A stretch of DNA of 64,000 nt from Lentzea aerocolonigenes (GCF_000955955.1 NZ_JYJG01000086.1:1-64000); one strand, 5' to 3'. Shown: positions 32,926-41,514, counted from the first letter of the stretch. Numbers and translations: made by a program. Notes: generated from the letters alone by a model not told the origin.

Positions 32926-34302
32926 TCAGCCCCGGCGCGCTCGCAGCGCGTCCAGCGAGTCCGGGTCCGGACCGGCTTCCAGCGACAGCGCCGACGCGGA
33001 CGTGGACGCACCGGCCCAGCGCTGCACGGCCGCGGTCGCCGCAGCCCGTTCCTTCTCCGGCAGCTTCGCGATGTTAGAGCCGTGGTTGCCGCCCGGCACC
33101 GCGAACGCCAGCGAGTCGCGCGTGCCCGGTCCGAGACGGAACGGCTCAGCGCTCCACGGGTCGTTCTGCCCGTACACGAACAGCAGCCGCGAGCCCTCGT
33201 ACCGAACCCACCGGTCGACGTCCTTCATCGCGTACCGGTCGAACCGGGGGAACTCGATCTCGGCGGGCACCATCGTGCGCGGCACGCTGGAACCGGGGTA
33301 GCGCAACAGGTCGCGCACCGCGGACTCGTCGGCTTCTGGCCAGCCGAGCTGTGTGCCGGCCTGGTAGTAGTACGTGTCGTAGGGCGCGACACCGGCGTCG
33401 GTGTAGAAGTCCCAGCCGACGGTCTTGTCGATGAACGTCCAGAGGTCGTCGACCGAGGCACCCGCACCGGGCACGAGAGCGCACTGGTCCTGGGTGCCGT
33501 ACTGCCAGAACGTGAACGGCGTGTCCAGCACCAGGACTTCGAGCGCCCGGTGTGCGCCGCCGAACTGCTTGTACGTGTAGCCCCTGGCTTCCAGGCGCTG
33601 CACGAGCGCGTCGCGGTTCTGCAGGAGCTGTCGCTGCACGCCCTCCAGCCGCCGGTTGCACGTCGGGTCGTTGCCGACGTTGCGGATGAACTCGCCGTAG
33701 ACGTCGTGGTCGTTCACTACGTCGTTCGGCGCCACGTAAGCGATGGTCGCGTCGACGTCACGCGGGAAGAACCGCCGGTGGTAGATCGACGTCATACCGC
33801 CCTTGCTGGCACCGGTGGAGAGCCATTTCGCCCGGTAGATCCTCTTGAACGCCAGCACGATCCGGTGGTGGTCGCTGGCCGCCTGCCAGATGTTCAGGTC
33901 GTCCCAGTCGGCGGGCGCGGGGCGAGACGGCGTGAAGAACCGCTGCTCCACGCTCAGCTGGTTGCCGTCCACGAGCCGCGCGGGTTCGGACGCGCTGATC
34001 GTGCCGGACAGGTTGTAACCGCTGGTGTGCAGCACCATCGGCTTGGAATCGTCCTTGTGCAGCAACGAGAAGCGCTGCTCGAACTGCTGCCCGCGTGGCC
34101 TGCGGTGGTCCGCGGGCTGCTGGATGCCGAGCACGAACGTCCGCGCGGTGCCTGACGTTCCTTCGCTGATGATCCGGACGCCGGGCAGCGCGGCGATCCG
34201 GTCCTTGATGTCGGAGGGAGCCGCGGACGAGACCGCGGCCGTGGCCAGGACCTGTGTCGTTGCCAGGCCGAACGCCAGCAGGGAGCGTACGAGTCTGTTC
34301 AC
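32926..34302 (-). CDS. Secreted S37-family tripeptidyl aminopeptidase (PS-10-like)
   Basis: 458 residues from GTG 34302. The signal peptide (RSLLAFGLATTQVLATAAVSSA) ends at about residue 28. Catalytic serine is Ser166 in STGASKGGMTSIYHRRFFP; Asp lies in YGQNDPWSAE and His in PGGNHGSN, the S37 triad order. It is exported and releases N-terminal peptides from extracellular proteins. The C-terminal tail ends DSLDALRARRG. Monocistronic; 14 bp separate it from the NYN gene start on the same strand. Confidence 0.9.
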   Translation of the reverse strand: MNRLVRSLLAFGLATTQVLATAAVSSAAPSDIKDRIAALPGVRIISEGTSGTARTFVLGIQQPADHRRPRGQQFEQRFSLLHKDDSKPMVLHTSGYNLSGTISASEPARLVDGNQLSVEQRFFTPSRPAPADWDDLNIWQAASDHHRIVLAFKRIYRAKWLSTGASKGGMTSIYHRRFFPRDVDATIAYVAPNDVVNDHDVYGEFIRNVGNDPTCNRRLEGVQRQLLQNRDALVQRLEARGYTYKQFGGAHRALEVLVLDTPFTFWQYGTQDQCALVPGAGASVDDLWTFIDKTVGWDFYTDAGVAPYDTYYYQAGTQLGWPEADESAVRDLLRYPGSSVPRTMVPAEIEFPRFDRYAMKDVDRWVRYEGSRLLFVYGQNDPWSAEPFRLGPGTRDSLAFAVPGGNHGSNIAKLPEKERAAATAAVQRWAGASTSASALSLEAGPDPDSLDALRARRG

Positions 34303-34349
34303 CCGGCCAAACTATTGAGCCCGCACGCCCCGCAGGACCGGCCGATCGT

Positions 34350-35201
34350 CTATTCGTAGCTGGCGTAATAAGACGCGGCCATGTCCTCGTCCGCGTGCCC
34401 GCGAGTCACCGCGCGGTTGAGGCGGGCGGCCGCAGCCTGTGCCACGTCGAGCTGAACGCCGCCCCGCACCGCTGCCTCGTTCACCAGCAGCGCGTCCTTC
34501 AACGCGTTCTGCACGGTGAAGGCGGGCGGGAACTCGCGGTCGATGATCGCGTTGCCCTTCATCTGCAGGTACGCGCAGTCCATCGCGCCACCGGAAACGG
34601 CTTCCAGGAACAGCTTCGGGTCGAGCCCGGACGACTCTGCCAGCGACACCGCCTCGCCGACCGCCGCGGTCAACGCGAGCACCCAGCTGTTCGCGACGAG
34701 CTTCAACCGGGACGACGCACCGGCCTCACCGACCCACATCGTGCGGGCGCCGATCACGTCGAACACCGGCTGCACGCGATCGCGCAGTTCGTCGGCACCG
34801 GAGGCGAGCACGACGAGCTTGCCCTCCTGAGCCGGCTTCACGCTGCCGAGCACAGGCGCGTCGACGAACTCGAGCCCGAGCGAGCGGGCGAGCGCGATGT
34901 GGTCGTCGGTCGCCTCGACGCCGACCGTGGACGCCTGGACCCAGACCGCGTCGTGGGGCAACGACGGAGCGGCCGCCTGCATGGTCGCGGTGACCGCGGG
35001 GCCGTCGTTGAGCATCGTCAGCACGATCTCGGCGCCCTCGACGGCTTCGGCGGGCGTGTCGGCGACTGTGGCGCCCTGCTCGGCGAGCGGTTCGGCTTTG
35101 GGGCGCGTGCGGTTCCAGACCCGGACGTCATGTCCAGCAGCGGCGAGGTTGGCTGCGATGGGGGCACCCATGAGGCCGGTGCCGAGCACGGCGATCTTCA
35201 T
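34350..35201 (-). CDS. NAD(P)-dependent beta-hydroxyacid dehydrogenase
   Basis: 283 residues from ATG 35201, preceded by GGGGGC; the longer frame to 35276 reads through a hairpin and is rejected. The N-terminal cofactor fold is KIAVLGTGLMGAPIAANLAAAGHDVRVWNRT; Arg in WNRT favours NADP(H). The all-helical C-terminal domain has GEAGASSRLKLVANSWV, with the catalytic Lys of 3-hydroxyisobutyrate/glyoxylate reductases. Substrate is a 3-hydroxyacid or succinic semialdehyde-like compound. Confidence 0.88.
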   Translation of the reverse strand: MKIAVLGTGLMGAPIAANLAAAGHDVRVWNRTRPKAEPLAEQGATVADTPAEAVEGAEIVLTMLNDGPAVTATMQAAAPSLPHDAVWVQASTVGVEATDDHIALARSLGLEFVDAPVLGSVKPAQEGKLVVLASGADELRDRVQPVFDVIGARTMWVGEAGASSRLKLVANSWVLALTAAVGEAVSLAESSGLDPKLFLEAVSGGAMDCAYLQMKGNAIIDREFPPAFTVQNALKDALLVNEAAVRGGVQLDVAQAAAARLNRAVTRGHADEDMAASYYASYE

Positions 35202-35220
35202 GCCCCCAGCAAACAAGAAA

Positions 35221-35263
35221 CCTCGCGGTGCTGCCAGGTCGGGGGTCCGACAGCACCGCGAGG
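35221..35263 (-). terminator. Strong hairpin upstream of the hydroxyacid dehydrogenase
   Basis: A 13-bp perfect stem, CCTCGCGGTGCTG with its complement, around a 17-base loop. It lies 20 bp upstream of the ATG on the minus strand. It may be a terminator for the upstream transcript or a leader hairpin. The rest of 35202-35435 holds only this and the next hairpin. Confidence 0.5.
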
Positions 35264-35342
35264 TCAACAGTGACATCGGCGGACCGACGTGCGCTGTTAC
35301 AACGCCATCATACTGTGGCGTGGATCACGTTTAACAGAATGA

Positions 35343-35375
35343 AACCCCTGGAGCGCGGGAGGTGCTCCAGGGGTT
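35343..35375 (-). terminator. Terminator of the 48-residue gene
   Basis: A 12-bp perfect stem AACCCCTGGAGC / GCTCCAGGGGTT with a 9-base loop, followed by TTCATTCTG on the minus strand. It is 60 bp past the small gene's stop. Confidence 0.7.
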
Positions 35376-35435
35376 CCCGTTTGGGGAGGCACTCGCGACG
35401 GGGCGCCGTGCGAGTGCCGGGTCTTGCTCGTGAAG

Positions 35436-35582
35436 TCAGCGCAGGGTGGTGACCTGAGCCTGGGCGATGGCCATCAGCTCGTGACGCATGGCCGGGGTGG
35501 TGGCCATGTCGATCGCGCGAGCCACGGCCTTCCGGTTGCGCGCCTCGGCACGACGGGCGCGGAGCTTCGCTGCGAAGTTCAT
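35436..35582 (-). CDS. Small basic conserved protein
   Basis: 48 residues from ATG 35582 (MNFAAKLRARRAEARNRKAV), highly helical and Arg/Ala-rich at the N-terminus, then MATTPAMRHELMAIAQAQ. Similar short proteins occur in Pseudonocardiaceae. It has its own terminator, which supports it as a real gene. An AT-rich promoter lies at 35590-35660. Function unknown; a nucleic-acid-binding role is possible from the charge. Confidence 0.65.
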   Translation of the reverse strand: MNFAAKLRARRAEARNRKAVARAIDMATTPAMRHELMAIAQAQVTTLR

Positions 35583-35741
35583 CTCGGTCTGCACTTCCCT
35601 CTCGGAGGTCTGTTTGGTTGGTGACTTAAGTATGCACCCTCCTACCCACGAAAGCACGCGATTATCCGGTGAGTTGGGGCACAGGCCGATGAATCGTCGG
35701 CTGACAACGTGAACGGCCGGACAACGACGGGGTGTGCGCCG

Positions 35742-36935
35742 TCACTCCTCGCGACCGAGGAGGAACCTCCCGAAGTGCGGCACGGTGAAGGCGATCTGAC
35801 CCCGTTCCGCGCTGTAGACCAGGCCTTTCTTGATGAGCGAGTCCCTTGCCGGCGACAGCGACGAGGGCTTGCGGCCCAGGTGGTCGGCGACCTGGGCGGT
35901 GTTGACGCCCGCGTCCTTCCCGTCGGTCAGCTCGGCCATCGCCCGGAGGTACTCGCGTTCGGCCGGTGTCGCCCGCTCGTATCGGGAGCCGAAGAAGCCC
36001 ACGGCCAGCTCCGCGTCGGCCTCGGGAGCAGCGACGGACACATCCATCGCGGTGATCGGATCGGCCGGCGCCGCGTCCCAGGCGGCCTTGCCGTAGGCCT
36101 GGATGAAGTACGGGTAGCCGCCCGACGCGTCGAAGAGTGCGTCCAGCGCCTCGTCGGTGATACCCGCGTCCTCGCGTTCGACCGGGGCGAGCACGGCGCG
36201 GTCGGCGTCCTCGCGGCTGAGCCGGTCGATGCGGACGTACCGGAAGAGCCGCTCTGAGTACGACTTGCTCGCACTCAACACGGCCGGGAGGTGCGGCAGG
36301 CCCGCGCCGACGACCACGAGAGGCGCGCCGAGCTGCGACAGCTCGTGGCATGCCGCGCACAACGCACTGATGTCGTCCGGCTTGAGGTCCTGCATCTCGT
36401 CGATGAGCAGCGCCACGCCCGTGCCGACGTCCTGCGCGAGTTCGGCGACGTCGGTGAACAGCTCGACGAGGTCGATCTCGATGTCGCCGGAGTCCGCGCG
36501 GCCTGACGCGGCCGGCACGTCGATGCCGGGCTGCCAGCGGTCTCTGAGCTTGGCTCCGTCGGGTGCGGCCCTCAACGCGAACGCCTTGAGGATGCCCAGG
36601 ATCGCCTCGACCCGGTCCGGCGCGCGATGCCTGACCGCGAGGTCCCTGATCGCCCGGTGCAGCGCGGCCGAGAGGGGCCTTCTGAGATCCGCGTCCGGCC
36701 TGGCCTCGACCTTGCCCGCGCCCCAGCCGCGTTTGACCGCCATGGACCGCAGCTCGCCGAGCAGCACCGTCTTGCCGACGCCGCGCAGTCCCGTCAGCAC
36801 GAGGCTGCGTTCGGGACGACCGCGGGCCACGCGTTCGAGCACCACCTCGAACGCTCCGACTTCCTTGTCCCGGCCGGCGAGCTCAGGAGGCCGCTGGCCT
36901 GCACCGGGGGCGAACGGGTTGCGCACCGGGTCCAT
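35742..36935 (-). CDS. AAA-type ATPase with C-terminal winged helix
   Basis: 397 residues from ATG 36935 (GTG 36944 possible). Walker A is LTGLRGVGKTVLL (residues 47-59) and Walker B is ALLIDEMQD (Asp179, Glu180). The lid (VLAPVEREDAGITDEALDALFDASGGYPYFIQAYG) resembles Orc/Cdc6-like STAND ATPases of the archaeal-ATPase/MNS clade. A winged helix of about 75 residues is at the end (LTDGKDAGVNTAQVADHLGRKPSSLSPARDSLIKKGLV). A regulatory or replication/defence-related role is possible. No effector domain is fused, and none is adjacent. Confidence 0.82.
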   Translation of the reverse strand: MDPVRNPFAPGAGQRPPELAGRDKEVGAFEVVLERVARGRPERSLVLTGLRGVGKTVLLGELRSMAVKRGWGAGKVEARPDADLRRPLSAALHRAIRDLAVRHRAPDRVEAILGILKAFALRAAPDGAKLRDRWQPGIDVPAASGRADSGDIEIDLVELFTDVAELAQDVGTGVALLIDEMQDLKPDDISALCAACHELSQLGAPLVVVGAGLPHLPAVLSASKSYSERLFRYVRIDRLSREDADRAVLAPVEREDAGITDEALDALFDASGGYPYFIQAYGKAAWDAAPADPITAMDVSVAAPEADAELAVGFFGSRYERATPAEREYLRAMAELTDGKDAGVNTAQVADHLGRKPSSLSPARDSLIKKGLVYSAERGQIAFTVPHFGRFLLGREE

Positions 36936-37089
36936 GGCTCGCACCGTATCGGCGTTTCTAGTGCTCGACGTAGAGACGCGCAGACTCGGCTCGAAGTGCC
37001 TCCGGATGCCTTCGTATTCGTTTATCTAGTGATTGGGCTATAGAAGCGAATAGTTGCGGATGGGCCGGTACACCGGTTGGGTTGGGCTC

Positions 37090-37698
37090 GTGGCTGAAGT
37101 CGTGACGAAGGGGACCGGCGAGGTCGAGCGGACCGCCGACCGCGCCCAGGTGGACGTGACGTTCGAGGCTGTCGGCGCGGAGCGCTCCGAGGCGGTGAGC
37201 ATGCTCAACCAGCGCATCTCCGCCGTCGAACCGCTGCTCGCGGACTTCGAGGTGCGCTCGCGGCAGCTGTCCGTGCACGACAACTGGGACAACAACCAGC
37301 GCGTCGGCAGCCGGGCGCAGCAGCAGTACGTGATTTGGGTGTCCGACCTCGACAAGCTCGACGGCCTGCTGGCCGACCTCGTGCAGAACGAGCCGTCGTG
37401 GGTCAACGGACCGTCGTGGACGCTCGTCGACGACACCGAGGCCATCCGCGAGGCGCAGAAGGAAGCCGTGGCTGATGCGCTGCGACGGGCTGAGGGGTAC
37501 GCGTCGGCGCTGGGGCGGCGGCTCGGGCCGTTGCTGCGGATCGGCGACACCGACGGTGGTGCGCACTACTCGCCTCGCATGGCTTCCGCGTCGTTCGAGA
37601 TGGCCGGGCCTGCGGGGATGGTCGACCAGCTGAACCTCAAGGCTCAGCAGATCACGGTGTCGGCGTCGTGCACGGCCGCCTGGTCGTTGCTCGACTAG
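37090..37698 (+). CDS. SIMPL domain (DUF541) protein
   Basis: 202 residues from GTG 37090 (ATG 37060 is an alternative). It begins MAEVVTKGTGEVERTADRAQVDVTFEA, the classical SIMPL N-terminus. AIREAQKEAVADALRRAEGYASALGR is the conserved helix, and QQITVSASCTAAW is the last strand. There is no signal peptide, so it appears cytosolic, unlike many family members. Function unclear; oxidative-stress and signalling roles have been suggested for homologues. Confidence 0.78.
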   Translation: MAEVVTKGTGEVERTADRAQVDVTFEAVGAERSEAVSMLNQRISAVEPLLADFEVRSRQLSVHDNWDNNQRVGSRAQQQYVIWVSDLDKLDGLLADLVQNEPSWVNGPSWTLVDDTEAIREAQKEAVADALRRAEGYASALGRRLGPLLRIGDTDGGAHYSPRMASASFEMAGPAGMVDQLNLKAQQITVSASCTAAWSLLD

Positions 37699-37758
37699 GT
37701 CACCAAGCGCGACAGGCCGATTACCCTGAATCACCTTCACGAGGTCAGACCTGTCGCT

Positions 37759-37949
37759 ATGGTCGGGCTCGTGCCGCTTGAGCATCTCGAACTGAACATT
37801 CCGGACAATCCGCAGATCAGAGCCCGCCTGGCTGAGCTGACCCACCCCGGTGGCAGGCCTCTGCCGCCCGCAAGGTTCGCGACATCATGAGCATGATGTC
37901 CGACGCGAAGCTGCCCAACCAGAGCTGGCCGCAGGCGGTGAAAGGGTGA
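37759..37949 (+). pseudogene. Small gene with an apparent frameshift upstream of the DUF3558 lipoprotein
   Basis: The frame from ATG 37759 reads MVGLVPLEHLELNIPDNPQIRARLAELTHPGG, then RPLPPARFATS and a stop at 37888-37890. Another frame reads AARKVRDIMSMMSDAKLPNQSWPQAVKG and stops at 37947-37949, its TGA overlapping the GTG of the next gene, as in a normal operon. A shift between the two frames near 37850-37870 would restore one protein of about 60 residues. It is therefore a pseudogene, a frameshifted gene or a sequence error. Confidence 0.5.
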
Positions 37950-38540
37950 GGCCTGTTGTCGGCGTGGTGGCCGCGGCCATGGTGCTCGTCGGTGCCTGCA
38001 GCGCCCAACGGGTCGAGACACCAACGTTCGGTCCCCCCAACGGGCACAACCACAGCTCTCCCGCCGGCGCCCACCGGACCCGTACCTCCGGCCAAATACT
38101 CCACCGCAGCGTCCAAGTCCTGCCTGGACCTCAAACAGGAGGTGGGGGCGGATCTGCCGACCCCGCAATCGGATACGCCTCTGACGGCAGGCAACTTGAC
38201 GGCGCGGTCGTGCATCTTCAAAGGCGGCGAGTCGTTCGTCAACTACGGCGTCAGGTCCTGGGCGAACACGGATGACGCCACGGGTGTGAAGTCCGGAGCG
38301 GAGTACGCCACCAAGTACTTCACCGAGCGCACCAAGGCGTGGGAGAAGGACGGCGGGGTGAAACTCGGTTCGGACGCGCGCTGGCGCGAAGAGGGGATCG
38401 GGGGCTGCGCCCTGGAGATCCTCGACGACAACATCGTGCTGACCGTGGCCAGCGGCAACGGCACCGCGGTCGACCAGGAGCAGTGCCGGGCCACCGTCCG
38501 CGGGCTCGCGAAGAAGTTCTTCGCCGCCGTTCAGCCGTAG
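37946..38540 (+). pseudogene. DUF3558-like lipoprotein interrupted by a frameshift
   Basis: GTG 37946 opens a lipoprotein signal peptide (VVGVVAAAMVLVGACS, lipobox VGAC). The body lies in the +1 frame: PPAPTGPVPPAKYSTAASKS, then CLDLKQEV ... SCIFKGGESFVNYGVRSWANT ... CALEILDDNIVLTVASGNGTAVDQEQCRATVRGLAKKFFAAV, with paired cysteines as in DUF3558 lipoproteins, ending at 38540. The change of frame fits a one-base gain in the CCCCCC run at 38033-38038. Both halves keep normal codon usage, so the event is recent, programmed or an assembly error. Confidence 0.65.
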
Positions 38541-38555
38541 TTCTGAAGTCTGACG

Positions 38556-38583
38556 CGCGGATCATGCTGCGGCGTGATCCGCG
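38556..38583 (+). terminator. Hairpin after the DUF3558-like gene
   Basis: A 9-bp stem CGCGGATCA / TGATCCGCG with a 10-base loop, 16 bp past the stop. No T-run, so it is a weak terminator candidate. Confidence 0.4.
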
Positions 38584-38614
38584 GTGACCGCCCACGTGAA
38601 TAGCGTTTCGATCC

Positions 38615-38791
38615 ATGCGGAACTTGCTGATCGGAATGGTCGCCGGGGCGGCCGCGATGGCGTCGATCGCACCGGCCCAGGCGATCATCGGCCAGGACAC
38701 CGCGTCCGTGCACGGCACGCCGGTGCGGATCGACACGCACGACCTGGTGGACGACGGCTTCGTGCAGGTCGTGTACGTGCGAAAGGGCTAG
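38615..38791 (+). CDS. 58-residue secreted peptide
   Basis: ATG 38615 to TAG 38791. The signal peptide LLIGMVAGAAAMASIAPAQA is followed by IIGQDTASVHGTPVRIDTHD and a short tail ending YVRKG. The mature start IIGQD recalls the IIGG neo-N-terminus of trypsin-like proteases, so this may be a remnant of such a gene or a small secreted peptide in its own right. Its stop shares CTAG with the convergent gene, a pattern seen in other real pairs here. Confidence 0.5.
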   Translation: MRNLLIGMVAGAAAMASIAPAQAIIGQDTASVHGTPVRIDTHDLVDDGFVQVVYVRKG

Positions 38792-39690
38792 AGCTTGGCC
38801 TTGCGGCACGAGTTCACGCGGTACTCCAGGAACGTGCCCTTCGGGTCCTCGAAGCGTTGCCACGGCGCGCCGTCCGCGCGGCTGCCGAGTGCCCTGAACT
38901 GCTCGATCGCCTCGGTGAAGCGGTTGTGGTCGTACAGCGCGAGGATCAGGTAGCCGCGGTCGTCGTTCGACAGCTCGTCCTCGGTCAGGAGCTGCTCCAT
39001 CGCGTCGGCCACCAGCGGCGTGCGCCAGATGATCGGATCGTCGTCCTCCAGCAGGAACGCCGCGCGCAGCACCAGAGCCGGGCCGGCGTTGGCGGCGAAG
39101 TCGAGCATCACCTCGGACGACTGCGCCGCCCAGTACTCCACCGCGGCCTCCTCGGCGGGCCGGTGGTGTGGCGCGCGCGTCACGAGCTCGTGCCAGATCT
39201 CGGCGAAGCGCGCCTGGTCGAACGAGAGACCGCCCGCGATCTGGATCATGGTCCACCACGGCGTCGGGTCCTGCGGGGCGAGCTCGGCCGCGGCCCGCGC
39301 GGCGCGTTCGGCCTTGCGCAGCACGCGGTGGAAGCCGTCCACGTGCTCCTTCTCGTCGCTCTCACCGAGGATCGCCTTCGCCACCTGGAACCACGCCGCC
39401 GCGTCGAGCACGGCCAGGTCCCGGTCGGGCTGCTCGTCACGCCAGTTGTTCAGCCACTCGTCCGAGCGGCTGCCCTCACGAGCCAGCGATGCGGTCACGG
39501 CGGCGCGGCGGTTCCAGTCGCCCCACGTGGATCCCATCGCGGAGCAGGCCGGCTGCCACTGACCGCGGGAGGCGGCCGTGATCGCGCGGGCCAGCACCGG
39601 GTCCTCCTCCGGGAAGAAGTCGCGGACGTACGCGTCCGGCACGAGGCCCCAGCGCTCGGGATCGGCGTGTCTGGTCGGGTCGAGCACCAC
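38788..39690 (-). CDS. Hypothetical protein, full-length paralogue of a truncated neighbour
   Basis: 300 residues from GTG 39690. The N-terminus has EEDPVLARAITAASRGQWQPACSAM, and most of the chain is helical with TPR-like spacing (HRVLRKAERAARAAAELAPQDPTPWW; ILALYDHNRFTEAIEQFRALG). It sits 9 bp after the M48 protease gene, probably in one operon. A truncated paralogue of its first 80 residues lies on the other side of the protease gene at 41242. Function unknown. Confidence 0.7.
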   Translation of the reverse strand: MVLDPTRHADPERWGLVPDAYVRDFFPEEDPVLARAITAASRGQWQPACSAMGSTWGDWNRRAAVTASLAREGSRSDEWLNNWRDEQPDRDLAVLDAAAWFQVAKAILGESDEKEHVDGFHRVLRKAERAARAAAELAPQDPTPWWTMIQIAGGLSFDQARFAEIWHELVTRAPHHRPAEEAAVEYWAAQSSEVMLDFAANAGPALVLRAAFLLEDDDPIIWRTPLVADAMEQLLTEDELSNDDRGYLILALYDHNRFTEAIEQFRALGSRADGAPWQRFEDPKGTFLEYRVNSCRKAKL

Positions 39691-39699
39691 GTCGTTCTC

Positions 39700-41160
39700 C
39701 TAGCGGGTCGGTGCTTGGTCGAGACTGAGTCCGGCGAGTGCCGCGCGCAGACCGGCGGTCGAGCCCCTGTCGTCCGCGGCTTGTTCGATCTCGGTGCCGA
39801 GATCGGGTCCGTGGAACGTGGTGGTGCCCAGCCAGTCGGACTCCCAGCGCGCCCGGTTCTGGTCCGCGAGGGTGAGTTCGACGAGCGCGGTCAGCTCCGC
39901 GATCAGCAGTCCGCGGGCGAACTCGCGCCGCACTCTCGGCGCCGAGGTCGCGGTGCCCGGCCGGGCGTCGGTGCGCAGCAACGAGGTCAGCTTGCCGTCG
40001 TCGAGCGCGTCGAGCACGGCACCGAGCGAACCGCCGCCGACGCGCACCAGGCGTCGCGACTGATCGACCCTGGTCGCGCGGACAGCGGTGTGCGACAACG
40101 TGGCCCAGTCAACCCGCCTCTTCACGCCGAGCTCCTCGACCAGCGTGCTGACCAGGGTCTTGTCCATCACCGCGCCGTTGTCGGCGAGCAGCGCACCGGC
40201 GGGGCGGTCGGCACCTCTGCTCGGCACGGCCAGCGCGGTGACCGCGGCGATCCGCTCCGGCAGCGGTGGGTGCGAGTCGTACTGACTGACCTGGCGCTGC
40301 GGCGGGTTCTGCCTGACCGCGTCGAGGTGGGCGCGCAGCTCCGGCGAACCGCGGAGCCCGGCGAACGCCTCGAAGATCGTCGTCGGCAGGAAGCCCGCCT
40401 CCCACGCGGGACGGAAGTGCTTGTCGTGGAACAGGCTCCAGGCGGCCTCGACCACCGGCAGCTCCTGCAGCGAACTCACCGCGGCCTCGGTTCCGGCGAT
40501 CCTGGTGGCCGTGGCGTCCGCGGCGAACTCCTGCTGACGGGACAGGGACGCGGTGACCGCGAAGTAGAGCTTCGCGTAGGACACGAACATCATCGCGACC
40601 GCGACGTGGTACCAGGAGCGGTTGTTCAGCTTGGTGAGCATGCGGATCAACGCCACGCGCCCGGCCACGACCACACCGATCAACCTCGTGTCGCGGTTGC
40701 CGTAGTGGCCGAGCTCGTGCGCGAGGACGAAGCTCAGCTGCCGCTCGGTCATGCTCGCGAGCAGCGGCGCGCCCACGTACATCCGCCGGGTGGACGCCAC
40801 GAGACCGAGCAGCCTGGTGCGTTGCGACACCGCGGCGTTGGCCTCGGGCACGATGAAGATCCGGTCGGGCGGACGGGTGCCTACCTCCGCGGACAGCCTG
40901 TGCACCAACGCCCACAGCTCGGGTTCGTCCTGCTCGCCGACCAGCTCACCGCGCACCTCGTCGTCCGAGCTGCCCGCGAGCGTGAACAGGCCGCTGAGCA
41001 GCGCGAACGCCAGCATGCCGCCGATCACGGTGAACCAGATGAACCCGATCGGCCGGCCGTTGACGAAGAACAGCACGTCGACCAGCACGATTGCGGCCAG
41101 CACCACCAGCACCAGGACGTACACCCCGACCAGCAACGCGACCGCGACGACAGCACGCAT
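39700..41160 (-). CDS. M48-family zinc metalloprotease (HtpX/CAAX-protease-like)
   Basis: 486 residues from ATG 41160, with GGGGGG upstream. Two N-terminal membrane helices (2-30 and 38-62). The zinc site is LAHELGH (His148, Glu149, His152), with the third ligand in SRQQEFAADATA. A further hydrophobic stretch lies between. Active site faces the cytosol in relatives such as HtpX, which degrade misfolded membrane proteins. The C-terminal ~200 residues are specific to this lineage. In an operon with the TPR-like gene at 38788. Confidence 0.88.
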   Translation of the reverse strand: MRAVVAVALLVGVYVLVLVVLAAIVLVDVLFFVNGRPIGFIWFTVIGGMLAFALLSGLFTLAGSSDDEVRGELVGEQDEPELWALVHRLSAEVGTRPPDRIFIVPEANAAVSQRTRLLGLVASTRRMYVGAPLLASMTERQLSFVLAHELGHYGNRDTRLIGVVVAGRVALIRMLTKLNNRSWYHVAVAMMFVSYAKLYFAVTASLSRQQEFAADATATRIAGTEAAVSSLQELPVVEAAWSLFHDKHFRPAWEAGFLPTTIFEAFAGLRGSPELRAHLDAVRQNPPQRQVSQYDSHPPLPERIAAVTALAVPSRGADRPAGALLADNGAVMDKTLVSTLVEELGVKRRVDWATLSHTAVRATRVDQSRRLVRVGGGSLGAVLDALDDGKLTSLLRTDARPGTATSAPRVRREFARGLLIAELTALVELTLADQNRARWESDWLGTTTFHGPDLGTEIEQAADDRGSTAGLRAALAGLSLDQAPTR

Positions 41161-41241
41161 CACGAACACACCCCCCAGGACCGCAAGTTCGCGGTGCGGA
41201 GAGTGTGCACGAAATATCAACCTGCTGCGCAGCCATTACCG

Positions 41242-41481
41242 CTAACTGGCTTGCAGAGCCGTCATGGCCGCGTGGACCGCCGCCGCGTCGGGGTCTCCGG
41301 GCCTCGCGAGCCACACGTCCCGGCGGGCGGCCGCCGCGGCCAGCGCCAGCACGAGGTAGGCGCGGCGTTCCCAGTCCCGCGCGGACGCCATCGCGTCGGC
41401 GGCGGGCCTCCAGTCGTCGCGCAACGTCCCGGTGACCGCACGGGCCAGCACCGGATCCTGCTCCGGATCAACCTGCAACAT
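41242..41481 (-). CDS. Truncated paralogue of the 38788 gene
   Basis: 79 residues from ATG 41481, with GGGGG upstream (ATG 41508 would give 88). EQDPVLARAVTGTLRDDW aligns with EEDPVLARAITAASRGQW of the gene at 38788, and the similarity continues through DWERRAYLVLALA before the chain ends. It is either a short functional copy or a degraded duplicate. Upstream of the M48 gene on the same strand. Confidence 0.6.
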   Translation of the reverse strand: MLQVDPEQDPVLARAVTGTLRDDWRPAADAMASARDWERRAYLVLALAAAAARRDVWLARPGDPDAAAVHAAMTALQAS

Positions 41482-41514
41482 CCGCCCAACCCCCAGGTAC
41501 CGCACCATTGCGGT

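Noticed and set aside
29457-35300. Possible catabolic island of the flavoprotein, dienelactone hydrolase and SDR genes
   Set aside because: Only the SDR-hydrolase-tetR unit is linked by overlap and operators; the others are separate transcripts with no shared signal, so an island is not supported.
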